64,000 nt of DNA from an uncultured Eubacteriales bacterium. Lineage in GTDB: Bacteria; Bacillota; Clostridia; Oscillospirales; CAG-382. Positions 27,192 to 35,039 of this stretch are shown in pieces (the first letter of the stretch is position 1; every line of letters begins with the position of its first letter). The stretch covers positions 17,619-81,618 of the forward strand of contig URJL01000002.1 in the NCBI GenBank assembly GCA_900548115.1, written 5' to 3'. The position numbers and the translations under genes were made by a program. The notes beneath the pieces were generated by a model. That model had not been told where the DNA came from, searched no databases, and saw only the letters and a list, made by a program, of their open reading frames with translations.

Positions 27192-27419
27192 TTACTTGTC
27201 GGCAAGCTTCTTGTCGATGTATTCGACCAGTTCTTTTACCGAGTGACCCATTTCGGCTGCCTGAATTTCGATGCCGAATTCGTCTTCCATTTCCATAAGA
27301 ATCTCAACGGCGTCGAGCGAATCGATTCCGAGATCTTCAAATGTGCTGTCATCGCGGATGGTATCCAGGTCGATTTCGAGATGAGCGGCAAGCAGTTCTT
27401 TTACTTTTTCGTTTGTCAT
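27192..27419 (-). CDS. acpP: Acyl carrier protein
   Basis: This 75-residue acidic four-helix protein carries the growing acyl chain on phosphopantetheine attached to S34 in GIDSLDAVE. The length and net charge are normal for AcpP. The start is ATG at 27419, after GGAGGAAAT. The five-residue longer frame has no site. It lies between fabH and fabK in the operon. Confidence 0.97.
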   Translation of the reverse strand: MTNEKVKELLAAHLEIDLDTIRDDSTFEDLGIDSLDAVEILMEMEDEFGIEIQAAEMGHSVKELVEYIDKKLADK

Positions 27420-27477
27420 GATAATTTCCTCCAAAATGTCTGATGTTGTTTTTGTTTATTACCTATTAAACGGCGTT

Positions 27478-28431
27478 TTACCACCGGATAACGCATGCTG
27501 CACTGGAAAGACCGCCGCCGAACGCGGCGAGGGCAAGGTTCATGCCTTCTTTCAGCTTGCCCGTTTCGGCAAGCTGTGCAAGCGCGATCGGAACACTTGC
27601 GGAAGAAGTGTTTCCGAGCAACTGCATATTGACAAAAAACTTTTCCATCGGCACTTTCAGCCGCTTCGAAGCATACTCAATAATACGGACGTTCGCCTGG
27701 TGCGGAACAATGAAATCGATGTCCTCCATCGTAAGTCCCGCCGACGCGACGACCGACGAAATGTCGTGTACAATATGATTGACGGCAAACTTAAAGGTCT
27801 CTTGCCCGTCCATGAAAATGACGGGCTTTTTATCTTCGCCTATATAGAACGGAGAGGTTCCGACAAAGGTCGGAATATCAATGACCTCTCTGCCGCCTTC
27901 GGTGAACAGCATGGAGGAAAGATATCCATTGCCGGGGGATACGACGCAAGCGCCCGCCCCGTCGCCGAAGATGACGCAGGTACTGCGATCGGTCCAATCG
28001 ATGATCTTGCTTACGCGCTCGGAGCTGACAATCAGAATATTTCGGTACGTTCCGCGGCGCATAAAAGCGTCGGCGGTGTCGAGCGCAAACAAAAATCCAC
28101 TGCAAGCCGAGCTTATGTCAAACGCGGGGCAGCTCGCGCCGAGCTCGCGCTCGACCAAAGCGGCAACGGTGGGGGACAGAGTCTCGCCCGTAATGGTCGA
28201 GGCGATAATGAGATCGATCTCCGACGGATCTACTCCCGCGTTGTCAAGCGCGTTTTTTGCCGCCTGTGCCGCCATAAAATGGGTCGTCTCATCGGTGCAG
28301 ACCCTGCGCTCGTGAATTCCGACGCGCTGACGGATCCATTCGTCGTTTGTGTCCACCATGCCGGCAAGGTCGTCGTTTGTGAGGACTTTTTTCGGAAGAT
28401 AATAGCCGGTTCCCTTGATTTTCAGTGACAT
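27478..28431 (-). CDS. fabH: 3-oxoacyl-ACP synthase III
   Basis: This 317-residue condensing enzyme starts fatty acid synthesis by joining an acyl-CoA primer to malonyl-ACP. The triad is C110 (SSACSGF), H244 (PHQANVRI) and N274 (LLGNTSSAS). TNDEWIRQRVGIHERR near residues 28-43 is the CoA-binding signature. The start is ATG at 28431, after AAGGGAG. It is the first gene of the FAS operon. Three 17-bp palindromes lie 15, 58 and 103 bases upstream of its start. Confidence 0.96.
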   Translation of the reverse strand: MSLKIKGTGYYLPKKVLTNDDLAGMVDTNDEWIRQRVGIHERRVCTDETTHFMAAQAAKNALDNAGVDPSEIDLIIASTITGETLSPTVAALVERELGASCPAFDISSACSGFLFALDTADAFMRRGTYRNILIVSSERVSKIIDWTDRSTCVIFGDGAGACVVSPGNGYLSSMLFTEGGREVIDIPTFVGTSPFYIGEDKKPVIFMDGQETFKFAVNHIVHDISSVVASAGLTMEDIDFIVPHQANVRIIEYASKRLKVPMEKFFVNMQLLGNTSSASVPIALAQLAETGKLKEGMNLALAAFGGGLSSAACVIRW

Positions 28432-28445
28432 GGGTTCTCCCTTCT

Positions 28446-28462
28446 CGGCACAGTGTGTGCTG
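28446..28462. promoter_or_regulatory. FAS operator copy 1 (weakest match)
   Basis: CGGCACAGTGTGTGCTG, with one arm altered relative to the other copies. It is 15 bases upstream of fabH, between the gene and the other two copies. Confidence 0.65.
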
Positions 28463-28488
28463 TAAAAAATCAATCGACGATCTCTCGT

Positions 28489-28505
28489 CGGCACACGGTG
28501 TGCTG
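28489..28505. promoter_or_regulatory. FAS operator copy 2
   Basis: CGGCACACGGTGTGCTG, a near-perfect palindrome. Its start is 43 bases from that of copy 1 and 45 from that of copy 3, about four helical turns each, which would place bound repressors on similar faces. Confidence 0.8.
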
Positions 28506-28533
28506 TTAAAATCTTTGCGGCGTTTCCGCCGCA

Positions 28534-28550
28534 CGGCACACAGTGTGCCG
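28534..28550. promoter_or_regulatory. FAS operator copy 3 (perfect palindrome)
   Basis: CGGCACACAGTGTGCCG, a perfect 8+1+8 palindrome of the type bound by TetR-family dimers. It lies between the TetR gene end and fabH. Confidence 0.82.
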
Positions 28551-28561
28551 AAGTGTTTTAA

Positions 28562-28590
28562 TTTTTACGGAGGACTTTCCTCCGTAAAAA
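28562..28590. repeat. 13-bp perfect inverted repeat between tetR and fabH
   Basis: TTTTTACGGAGGA and its complement around a three-base loop. It ends only 30 bases downstream of the TetR stop. It lacks a 3' U-run on either strand, so it is not a standard terminator. It could be an RNA hairpin that separates the regulator and fabH messages. The sequence ATTGATTTTTTAC just outside it recurs once, beside operator copy 1. Confidence 0.6.
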
Positions 28591-28619
28591 ATCAATTATT
28601 ACAGTTTACTATAGGCGAA

Positions 28620-29210
28620 TCACCGTGCTTTTATGCCCTCTAAAAGGCACTCAAAGCCGGCTTTCAGACACTCGACCGCTTCGGTTTTCGAAAGTTTTCG
28701 CGAAACGGCGTCGGCATTTACGCCGCGGCAAATGCACCACGTGAAGTAGGCGAGCTGTTCGGAATTGATATCCTTGCGGACAACGCCGAGTTCTTTTGCC
28801 TTATTAAGAATTTCCGTGATCCTGCCCGTCCACCAAAGACGGTTTTGCTCGGTGAGAGAGCTGTGTTCGAAAGAATACTGACTGAACTGCCGCCACATGT
28901 CGTAGGTGTCGATCATGCATTTCACGACGACGTGCGTTGCATATTCGAAATAATCCATATCCTCGGGAACAGCCTTCAGATTTTCGCGCATCTTCAAGAT
29001 CAGGTCGAGATAGACAGCCTGCAGCACCTCGTCGAGATTGTGAAACCGGTTGTAAAAAACACGGTTGCTGATGTTCATCTCGTTCAGGATTTTGCGGACC
29101 GTTATATACTGTGTGCCGAACTCTGTGACCAGCTTTGCCGTCGTGGCAATAATCTGCTCGGACATTTCATCCGAAATAAGATCGGTTTCGGTCTTCTTTC
29201 CGTTTGCCAT
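28620..29210 (-). CDS. TetR-family regulator, probable repressor of the FAS operon
   Basis: The 196-residue protein has an N-terminal TetR helix-turn-helix at about residues 18-62 (TVRKILNEMNISNRVFYNRF) and a variable helical ligand domain. The start is ATG 29210, reading MANGKKTETD. The longer frame runs through the promoter and is rejected. A 17-bp palindrome sits on its own promoter and three more sit before fabH, so it most likely represses both. The ligand is probably a fatty acid intermediate such as an acyl-CoA or acyl-ACP (inference by analogy with FapR and FabT, which are unrelated in sequence). Confidence 0.82.
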   Translation of the reverse strand: MANGKKTETDLISDEMSEQIIATTAKLVTEFGTQYITVRKILNEMNISNRVFYNRFHNLDEVLQAVYLDLILKMRENLKAVPEDMDYFEYATHVVVKCMIDTYDMWRQFSQYSFEHSSLTEQNRLWWTGRITEILNKAKELGVVRKDINSEQLAYFTWCICRGVNADAVSRKLSKTEAVECLKAGFECLLEGIKAR

Positions 29211-29228
29211 GTCCGTTCCTCGCTTTCT

Positions 29229-29245
29229 CAGCACACGATGTGCTG
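29229..29245. promoter_or_regulatory. FAS operator copy 4, on the tetR transcription start
   Basis: CAGCACACGATGTGCTG. It lies immediately downstream of the -10 box of the tetR promoter, covering the expected start of transcription, which is the classic position for autorepression. Confidence 0.82.
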
Positions 29246-29250
29246 TGTAT

Positions 29251-29279
29251 AGGATACCAGTTTTTTTTACGTTTGTCAA
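29251..29279 (-). promoter_or_regulatory. tetR promoter
   Basis: On the minus strand TTGACA (29279-29274) and TATCCT (29256-29251) are separated by 17 bases. Operator copy 4 begins six bases downstream. Confidence 0.82.
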
Positions 29280-29380
29280 GGGCTTTTTGATTTTTTTGTT
29301 AAAAAAGTATCGTTTCGTATCTTTTTGGGCGTCTGTACAACAAAAATGCGGGAAAATGTTTCGGAATTGCAAGAACGCAC

Positions 29381-29411
29381 TTGACATTTTGCAAAAAAAA
29401 TGCAATAATAT
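29381..29411 (+). promoter_or_regulatory. rpiR-type gene promoter
   Basis: TTGACA at 29381-29386 and TAATAT at 29406-29411 with a long spacer of 19. AATAAT at 29404-29409 gives the ideal 17. The start codon lies 35 bases further. Confidence 0.65.
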
Positions 29412-29445
29412 ACGTTGACAGTGCAAAAACCGAGGTGCGAATTTT

Positions 29446-30303
29446 ATGAATTTAGATCTTGTCAAAGAGATTAAAGAACGATATCCCAAAATGTCCAAGA
29501 GCCATAAAGTGATCGCCGCCTTCATTTTGGAAAAGCCGGATGTTGCGGCTTATCTTACCGCAACGAAGCTCGGATGCGAGACCGGCGTTTCGGAATCGAC
29601 CGTCGTTCGGTTTGCCATTGAGCTCGGATATAAAGGCTATCCCGAAATGCAGCGCGCTCTCGTGAATCTCATTCGCACCAACATGACCTCGGTACAGCGC
29701 GTCGCCGCCGCCGACAGTATTATGGCGGGAAGCGACGTTTTGACAAAGGTAATGAACCAGGATTCGGAAAAGATCAAAATGACGCTTGAAGAAGCCGACC
29801 GCGAGGATTTCACCCGCGCCGTCAAAATGATTTCCGAAGCCAAAAACGTCTATATGATCGGCGTACGCAGCGCCTCCATGCTCTCGGGCTTTTTCGCATA
29901 TTACCTTAATATTATACTGAACAACGTGATCCTGCTCAACATGACCAGCGCAAGCGAAATGTTCGAACGGCTTATGCGCATCGGCGAAGGGGATGTTCTC
30001 ATCGGAATTTCCTTTCCCCGCTATTCGAAGCGCACGCGCAACGCCATCGAATTTGCCCGCCGCCGCGGCGCGCACATTATTGCGCTGACCGACAGCGATT
30101 CATCGCCCATTGCCGCCAAAGCCGACTGTGCGCTTTTTGCCAAGAGCGATATGGCGTCGTTTGTCGATTCGCTGGTTGCACCGTTGAGCATCATCAACGC
30201 GCTCATCGTCGCTGTTTCCATGGAGAAAAAGGAACAACTGAGTGAAACATTACGTGAGCTTGAAAAGATCTGGGATGAATACGATGTTTACGAAAAAGCC
30301 TGA
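29446..30303 (+). CDS. MurR/RpiR-family transcriptional regulator
   Basis: This 285-residue regulator has an N-terminal HTH_6 domain (residues about 1-77, with SESTVVRFAIELGYKGYPEMQ) and a C-terminal SIS sugar-isomerase-like domain (about 125-260, with VYMIGVRSASMLSGFF and DVLIGISFPRYSKRT). RpiR proteins sense phosphosugars and control sugar or amino-sugar catabolism. No sugar operon adjoins it, and the next gene overlaps its 3' end, encoding a flavoprotein. GAGGTGC precedes ATG 29446. The effector is unknown. Confidence 0.9.
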   Translation: MNLDLVKEIKERYPKMSKSHKVIAAFILEKPDVAAYLTATKLGCETGVSESTVVRFAIELGYKGYPEMQRALVNLIRTNMTSVQRVAAADSIMAGSDVLTKVMNQDSEKIKMTLEEADREDFTRAVKMISEAKNVYMIGVRSASMLSGFFAYYLNIILNNVILLNMTSASEMFERLMRIGEGDVLIGISFPRYSKRTRNAIEFARRRGAHIIALTDSDSSPIAAKADCALFAKSDMASFVDSLVAPLSIINALIVAVSMEKKEQLSETLRELEKIWDEYDVYEKA

Positions 30304-31606
30304 CGAAAACCTTTCCGATTCGCTTTGCATAGTCGGCGGGGGAGCGGCAGGGCTCATGTGCGGCTGCATCGCGGCGGAATCGGGCGCAAAAGTCGTGATC
30401 TTCGAGCAAAACCGCTCGGAAAAGACGCTCGCCTCCGAAAAGGCGTTCGACAACGCGTATTTGGGCAAAAAGTTGCTCATTACGGGCAAAGGACGCTGTA
30501 ATTTAACCAATGCCTGCACACGCGAGGTGTTCATGAAGAACATTCCCCGCAACGCAAAATTTCTTTTCGGCGCCTACAGTGCGTTTCCGCCCGAAAAAGT
30601 CATGGAGTATTTTGAGTCGCACGGTCTTTCGCTTAAAGTCGAGCGCGGTGAGCGCGTCTTTCCGACCTCCGACAGAGCGCTGGATGTTCTGCGCACCTTA
30701 AAAGACATTCTCAGCCGCAACGGCGTTACGTTCATACGCACAAAAATTACCGATCTGCGCCGTGACGGCGAAGTTTTCTTCCTTGTTGGCGAAGATGGGA
30801 CGATCTATCGCACGGAAAACGCCGTACTTGCGACCGGCGGACTTTCGTATCCCGTGACCGGTTCGACGGGCGACGGTTATCGGTTTGCCGAAAACCTTGG
30901 ACACACAGTCGAAAAGCCCGTGCCAAGCCTTGTACCGTTAGTAAGCGGCGACGCTTTTTGCAAACGCCTTCAGGGGCTTTCGCTCCGTAACGTAACCTTA
31001 ACGCTGAAAAATGCGGCAGGAAAAACCGTTTATTCCGAGCTCGGCGAGCTTTTGTTCACGCATTTCGGGCTTTCGGGACCTCTGGTGCTTTCGGCGTCGG
31101 CGCATATGGAAAAAATACCGTCCGATTACACGCTGTCGATCGATCTGAAGCCCGCTCTGGACGAGGGCACGCTCGATCACCGTATCGTGTCGGACTTTTC
31201 GAAAAATCCCAACCGCGCATACAAAAACGCGCTTTCCGAGCTTTTGCCGTCCAAACTGATTCCCGTTTTTGCCGAACGAAGCGGCATTGCGGGGGACAGG
31301 CAGGTAAACGGCATCACCAAAACGGAGCGCGCCGTCATTGTGCGACTTTTAAAAAACTTTACCGTATCGATCGCGGATTTTCGCCCCATTGACGAGGCGA
31401 TCATAACGCGCGGCGGGGTGAGCGTAAAAGAAGTAAACCCCTCGACTATGGAATCAAAGCGTATAAGCGGGCTTTATTTTATCGGAGAAATTCTCGACAC
31501 CGACGGATATACCGGCGGCTTTAACCTGCAGATCGCCTTTTCAACCGCTTATCTTGCCGCCAAAGCGGCGGTCATGCGGCTACAAAATCAAAACACGGAG
31601 AAATGA
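30284..31606 (+). CDS. HI0933-family FAD-dependent oxidoreductase
   Basis: The flavoprotein of about 440 residues has an N-terminal dinucleotide loop CIVGGGAAGLMCGCIAAESG, then a FAD-binding Glu in VVIFEQN, LLITGKGRCNLTN and a C-terminal DGYTGGFNLQIAFSTAYLA. These are signatures of the HI0933/YhiN family, whose physiological reaction is still unclear. The start is uncertain: ATG 30284 and ATG 30275 are both in frame inside the end of the rpiR gene and neither has a strong site. It forms a compact run with cmk, plsC and ispH-S1. Confidence 0.88.
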   Translation: MFTKKPDENLSDSLCIVGGGAAGLMCGCIAAESGAKVVIFEQNRSEKTLASEKAFDNAYLGKKLLITGKGRCNLTNACTREVFMKNIPRNAKFLFGAYSAFPPEKVMEYFESHGLSLKVERGERVFPTSDRALDVLRTLKDILSRNGVTFIRTKITDLRRDGEVFFLVGEDGTIYRTENAVLATGGLSYPVTGSTGDGYRFAENLGHTVEKPVPSLVPLVSGDAFCKRLQGLSLRNVTLTLKNAAGKTVYSELGELLFTHFGLSGPLVLSASAHMEKIPSDYTLSIDLKPALDEGTLDHRIVSDFSKNPNRAYKNALSELLPSKLIPVFAERSGIAGDRQVNGITKTERAVIVRLLKNFTVSIADFRPIDEAIITRGGVSVKEVNPSTMESKRISGLYFIGEILDTDGYTGGFNLQIAFSTAYLAAKAAVMRLQNQNTEK

Positions 31607-31610
31607 ATCT

Positions 31611-32282
31611 ATGTCCACCATCAACATCGCCATCGACGGTCCCTCCGGTTCGGGCAAAAGCACCCTTGCCAAGTCCCTTGCCGAAAAGCTCGGCTACGTC
31701 TATGTAGACACCGGCGCCATCTACCGCACGGTGGGTCTTTACGCCATGCAAAACGACATTGATCCGCATGATGAAGCGGCTCTTTCCGCCAGATTTTCGG
31801 ATATCGACATACGACTTGTGTGGGACGGCGGAGGACAGAAGGTCTTTCTCGGGGGCAAAGATGTCTCGGAGGATATCCGCACGCCGAAAGCTTCCATGTA
31901 TGCCTCCGCCGTGTCGGCTCTTCCTGCCGTCCGCGCTTTTCTGCTCGATATGCAGCGAAAGATCGCCGACGAGAACAACGTCATCATGGACGGACGCGAT
32001 ATCGGAACGGTCGTTTTGCCGAACGCCTGTGTCAAGATTTTTATGTCGGCGCACCCGGAAATCCGCGCAAAGCGCCGTTATAAAGAGCTTGTCTCAAAAG
32101 GAAAACAGGTTACATATGACGACGTATACCGCGATATGGTCGAGCGCGACAAAAACGACAGCACGCGTGCGTCGTGCCCCTGTGTCCCCGCCAAAGACGC
32201 CGTATTATTCGATAACAGTGCGCTTTCGCTTGAGGAAACTCTTTCGGAAGCATTAAAGATCATAGAAGGTAAAATGCAATGA
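31611..32282 (+). CDS. cmk: Cytidylate kinase
   Basis: This 223-residue P-loop kinase phosphorylates CMP and dCMP. The Walker A loop is IDGPSGSGKSTLAKSLA at about residues 8-24. DTGAIYRT (about 33-40), IMDGRDIGTVVLPNA (about 125-139) and the lid with AKRRYKEL follow. The start is ATG 31611 (MSTINIAIDG), four bases after the flavoprotein stop. The upstream in-frame start lies inside that gene. It overlaps plsC by ATGA. The cmk-plsC-ispH-S1 order is well known in Clostridia. Confidence 0.96.
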   Translation: MSTINIAIDGPSGSGKSTLAKSLAEKLGYVYVDTGAIYRTVGLYAMQNDIDPHDEAALSARFSDIDIRLVWDGGGQKVFLGGKDVSEDIRTPKASMYASAVSALPAVRAFLLDMQRKIADENNVIMDGRDIGTVVLPNACVKIFMSAHPEIRAKRRYKELVSKGKQVTYDDVYRDMVERDKNDSTRASCPCVPAKDAVLFDNSALSLEETLSEALKIIEGKMQ

Positions 32283-32896
32283 AAGTCTATTCGTTTTGTC
32301 AGGCTTCGCTTGCCTTTATTATCCGATGTGTCTTTCGCATCAAGGTGATCGGAAAAGAAAACATGCCCGATCACGGACCGCTTATGGTCTGTGCCAATCA
32401 CATGTCCATGTGGGATCCCGCCGTTATCGGCGCATGTCTTTCCAAAATTCAGGTACACTACATGGCGAAGGAAGAATTGTTTCATGTGCCGCTGTTCGGA
32501 CGGTTTATCCGCGCGCTCGGCGCATATCCCGTTCAGCGCAACAACAACGACCTGCGCGCCATCAAGACGACCATTCAGCTTTTGAGAGACGGAAACTGCG
32601 TCGGCATTTTCCCGCAAGGAACGCGCTGCCGCGGCGTAGACCCGCGCACCAGTACCGTAAAAGGCGGAGCAGGTATGTGCGCCTATCACGCAAAATGCGA
32701 TGTTCTTCCCGTTGCGGTCGTCAACAAAAAGCGCCGCATGACCTTTATGGCGCGAACCTTCATTGTGATCGGAAAACCTATTCCGTATGCCGATCTCGGC
32801 ATTACCGAGGGAGATAAACAACAATTTGAAAGCGCTTCCCGTCTGATTTTCGATCGGATTTGCGACCTTTCCGATGAGTATTACGCAAAACTATGA
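32279..32896 (+). CDS. plsC: 1-acyl-sn-glycerol-3-phosphate acyltransferase
   Basis: This 205-residue membrane-associated enzyme makes phosphatidic acid from lysophosphatidic acid. The catalytic H-x4-D is H41-D46 in NHMSMWDP. The second block is FPQGTRCRG, with Gln where Glu is usual in the FPEGTRS motif. A short hydrophobic N-terminal helix anchors it. It overlaps both cmk and ispH-S1 by four bases, indicating coupled translation. Confidence 0.92.
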   Translation: MKVYSFCQASLAFIIRCVFRIKVIGKENMPDHGPLMVCANHMSMWDPAVIGACLSKIQVHYMAKEELFHVPLFGRFIRALGAYPVQRNNNDLRAIKTTIQLLRDGNCVGIFPQGTRCRGVDPRTSTVKGGAGMCAYHAKCDVLPVAVVNKKRRMTFMARTFIVIGKPIPYADLGITEGDKQQFESASRLIFDRICDLSDEYYAKL

Positions 32897-34959
32897 GTAA
32901 GACCTTAAAAGTGAAGCTTGCCGAAAATGCCGGCTTCTGCTTCGGCGTGCGCCGTGCAATCGAAACAGCGGAAAAAATGCTTGCAGACGGCGATACCAAA
33001 ATTTTCACCGTCGGGGAACTGATCCACAACCGTCCGTTTCTCGAACGGCTCGAAGGGCGCGGTGTTTCGATCTGCAATGAGGAAAGCGCTGTATTGCTTT
33101 CAAAAGAATATCCGAACGCCCGCTTCCTGGTCCGCACGCACGGACTTCCGAAGAACATTTCCGACACTTTGCGGCGTGAAGGGGTTCGTCTTGTCGACGC
33201 GACTTGCCCGTTCGTTAAAAAGATCCATCGCATCGTCGCGGAATATTCCTCCGCCGAAACCGATACCATCATCATCGGAGACAAGCATCATCCCGAGGTC
33301 GAAGGCATAGAAAGTTACGCAAACGGTCGTGTCGCCATTTGCTCGGACGAAGACGAACTGCAAAATTTTCTCAAAAATCATGCAGATTTTGGCAAAAATG
33401 GTATTGTTTTGGTCAGTCAAACAACTTTTAGCGTAAAAAAATATGAAAAATGCCAAAAATTAATAAAAAAGCTATATACAAATCCAAAAATATTTGATAC
33501 AATATGTAATGTCACTGAAAATCGGCAATTTGAAGCCGAACGCATGGCGCAGCGCGCCGATGTTATGCTTGTACTCGGAGGAAGGCAAAGCTCGAACTCC
33601 CGAAAACTGTATGATGTCTGCCGTGCGAAATGCGCAAACACTTTTTTTGCCGAGACGGTCAAGGATGTGCCGTTCGAAAAGATCGCGGAGCTTTTCCGCG
33701 CTTCCCGTTCGGACCCCTTTATCGCAGGGATAACAGCAGGCGCCTCAACGCCTGATGATATAATAGAGGAGGTAAATATCAGAATGACTAATGAAATCGC
33801 ACTCAATTCTGATGCAGCAGCAAACGAAAATCCTGAAATCAAGGATTCCATGACCTTTGAGGAAATGCTCAATGCGTCGTACAAGACGATCCGTCCCGGT
33901 GAACGGGTACAGGGCGTCATCACCTCGGTAACACCCACTGAGGTACATGTCGATCTCGGTATCAAGCAGACCGGTATCATTCCCAATTCCGAGCTCAGCT
34001 TCGATCCCAACTTTAAGGTTGAAGAAAACTTTAAGGTCGGCGATAAGATAGACGTTGTCGTTGTTAAGTTCAACGATGCGGAAGGTATTGTAAACCTTTC
34101 CAAAAAGCGTATGGACGTTGACAAGAACTGGAACGCACTTAAGGATGCCTATGACAACGGCACCATCCTCGAGGGCAAGGTAGTCGAAGCCGTTCGCGGC
34201 GGCGTTATTTTCCAGACAGGTCCGCACAGAGTCTTTGTTCCCGCGTCGCACACCACTCTTCCCAGAAGCGAAAATGCTCCGACCGAAGAAGATCTTGCAA
34301 AGCTCGTCGGCAACGAAGGCAGAATCAAGCTCATCGACATCAACGAGCAGAGAAAGAGAGCGGTCGGCTCCATGCGCGTTGTTATCCGTGAGGAAAGAAA
34401 AGCGCTCCAGAACAAGTTCTGGGAGACGGTTGAAGTCGGCAAGGAATACGACGGTGTTGTTAAGTCTCTTACGGCTTACGGCGCATTCGTTGACCTCGGC
34501 GGCGTTGACGGTATGGTTCACATTACCGAGCTTTCCTGGAAGCACATCAAGCATCCTTCGGATGTCGTAAAAGTCGGCGACAAGATCCATGTATTTGTCA
34601 AGGCTCTCGACCCCGAAAAGAAGCGCATTTCGCTCGGCTACAAGACCGAAGATACCAATCCCTGGACCATCTTCACGAACAAGTATGCCGTAGGTGATGT
34701 TGCCGAGGTTAAGATCGTAAACCTTATGCCTTTCGGTGCTTTTGCCGAGATCGTTCCCGGTGTTGACGGTCTTATCCACATTTCGCAGATCTGCGAGCAG
34801 AAGATCCAGAAGCCTGCCGACGTTCTGTCGGTCGGCGAGACCGTTGCTGCAAAGATCACGGCGATCGATACTGAAAACAAGAAGGTAAGTCTTTCCATCA
34901 AGGCGCTTCTCGTGCCCGAAGAAGAGACTGAAGCCGCCGAAGAGACCACCGAAGCATAA
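32893..34959 (+). CDS. ispH: IspH-ribosomal protein S1 fusion
   Basis: The 688-residue fusion is typical of Clostridia. Residues 1-290 are 4-hydroxy-3-methylbut-2-enyl diphosphate reductase (IspH/LytB), the last step of the MEP isoprenoid pathway. Its [4Fe-4S] cysteines are visible as AGFCFGVRRA, DATCPFVKK and TICNVTENRQ. From about 335, four S1 RNA-binding repeats follow, including GVITSVTPTEVHVDLGIKQT, GVVKSLTAYGAFVDLGGVDG and NLMPFGAFAEIVPGVDG. They end in an acidic tail. An internal AGGAGGT and ATG at the domain border may also start a free S1 protein. The part from about 33360 to 33520 is much richer in A+T than its flanks. The start overlaps plsC. Confidence 0.95.
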   Translation: MSKTLKVKLAENAGFCFGVRRAIETAEKMLADGDTKIFTVGELIHNRPFLERLEGRGVSICNEESAVLLSKEYPNARFLVRTHGLPKNISDTLRREGVRLVDATCPFVKKIHRIVAEYSSAETDTIIIGDKHHPEVEGIESYANGRVAICSDEDELQNFLKNHADFGKNGIVLVSQTTFSVKKYEKCQKLIKKLYTNPKIFDTICNVTENRQFEAERMAQRADVMLVLGGRQSSNSRKLYDVCRAKCANTFFAETVKDVPFEKIAELFRASRSDPFIAGITAGASTPDDIIEEVNIRMTNEIALNSDAAANENPEIKDSMTFEEMLNASYKTIRPGERVQGVITSVTPTEVHVDLGIKQTGIIPNSELSFDPNFKVEENFKVGDKIDVVVVKFNDAEGIVNLSKKRMDVDKNWNALKDAYDNGTILEGKVVEAVRGGVIFQTGPHRVFVPASHTTLPRSENAPTEEDLAKLVGNEGRIKLIDINEQRKRAVGSMRVVIREERKALQNKFWETVEVGKEYDGVVKSLTAYGAFVDLGGVDGMVHITELSWKHIKHPSDVVKVGDKIHVFVKALDPEKKRISLGYKTEDTNPWTIFTNKYAVGDVAEVKIVNLMPFGAFAEIVPGVDGLIHISQICEQKIQKPADVLSVGETVAAKITAIDTENKKVSLSIKALLVPEEETEAAEETTEA
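33767..33786 (+). promoter_or_regulatory. Internal ribosome-binding site and start at the IspH/S1 border
   Basis: AGGAGGT at 33767-33773 is followed, 11 bases after GGAGG, by an in-frame ATG at 33784. It lies where the IspH domain ends (DIIEEV) and the linker to the S1 repeats begins. Initiation here would yield a 391-residue stand-alone S1 protein. Confidence 0.5.
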
Positions 34960-35039
34960 CACATGATTTAAAACGGAGAACCGAAGGGGGAGATTTTCTT
35001 CTCCTTCGGTTTTTCGATTTTTTGCACCGAGGTGAAAGA

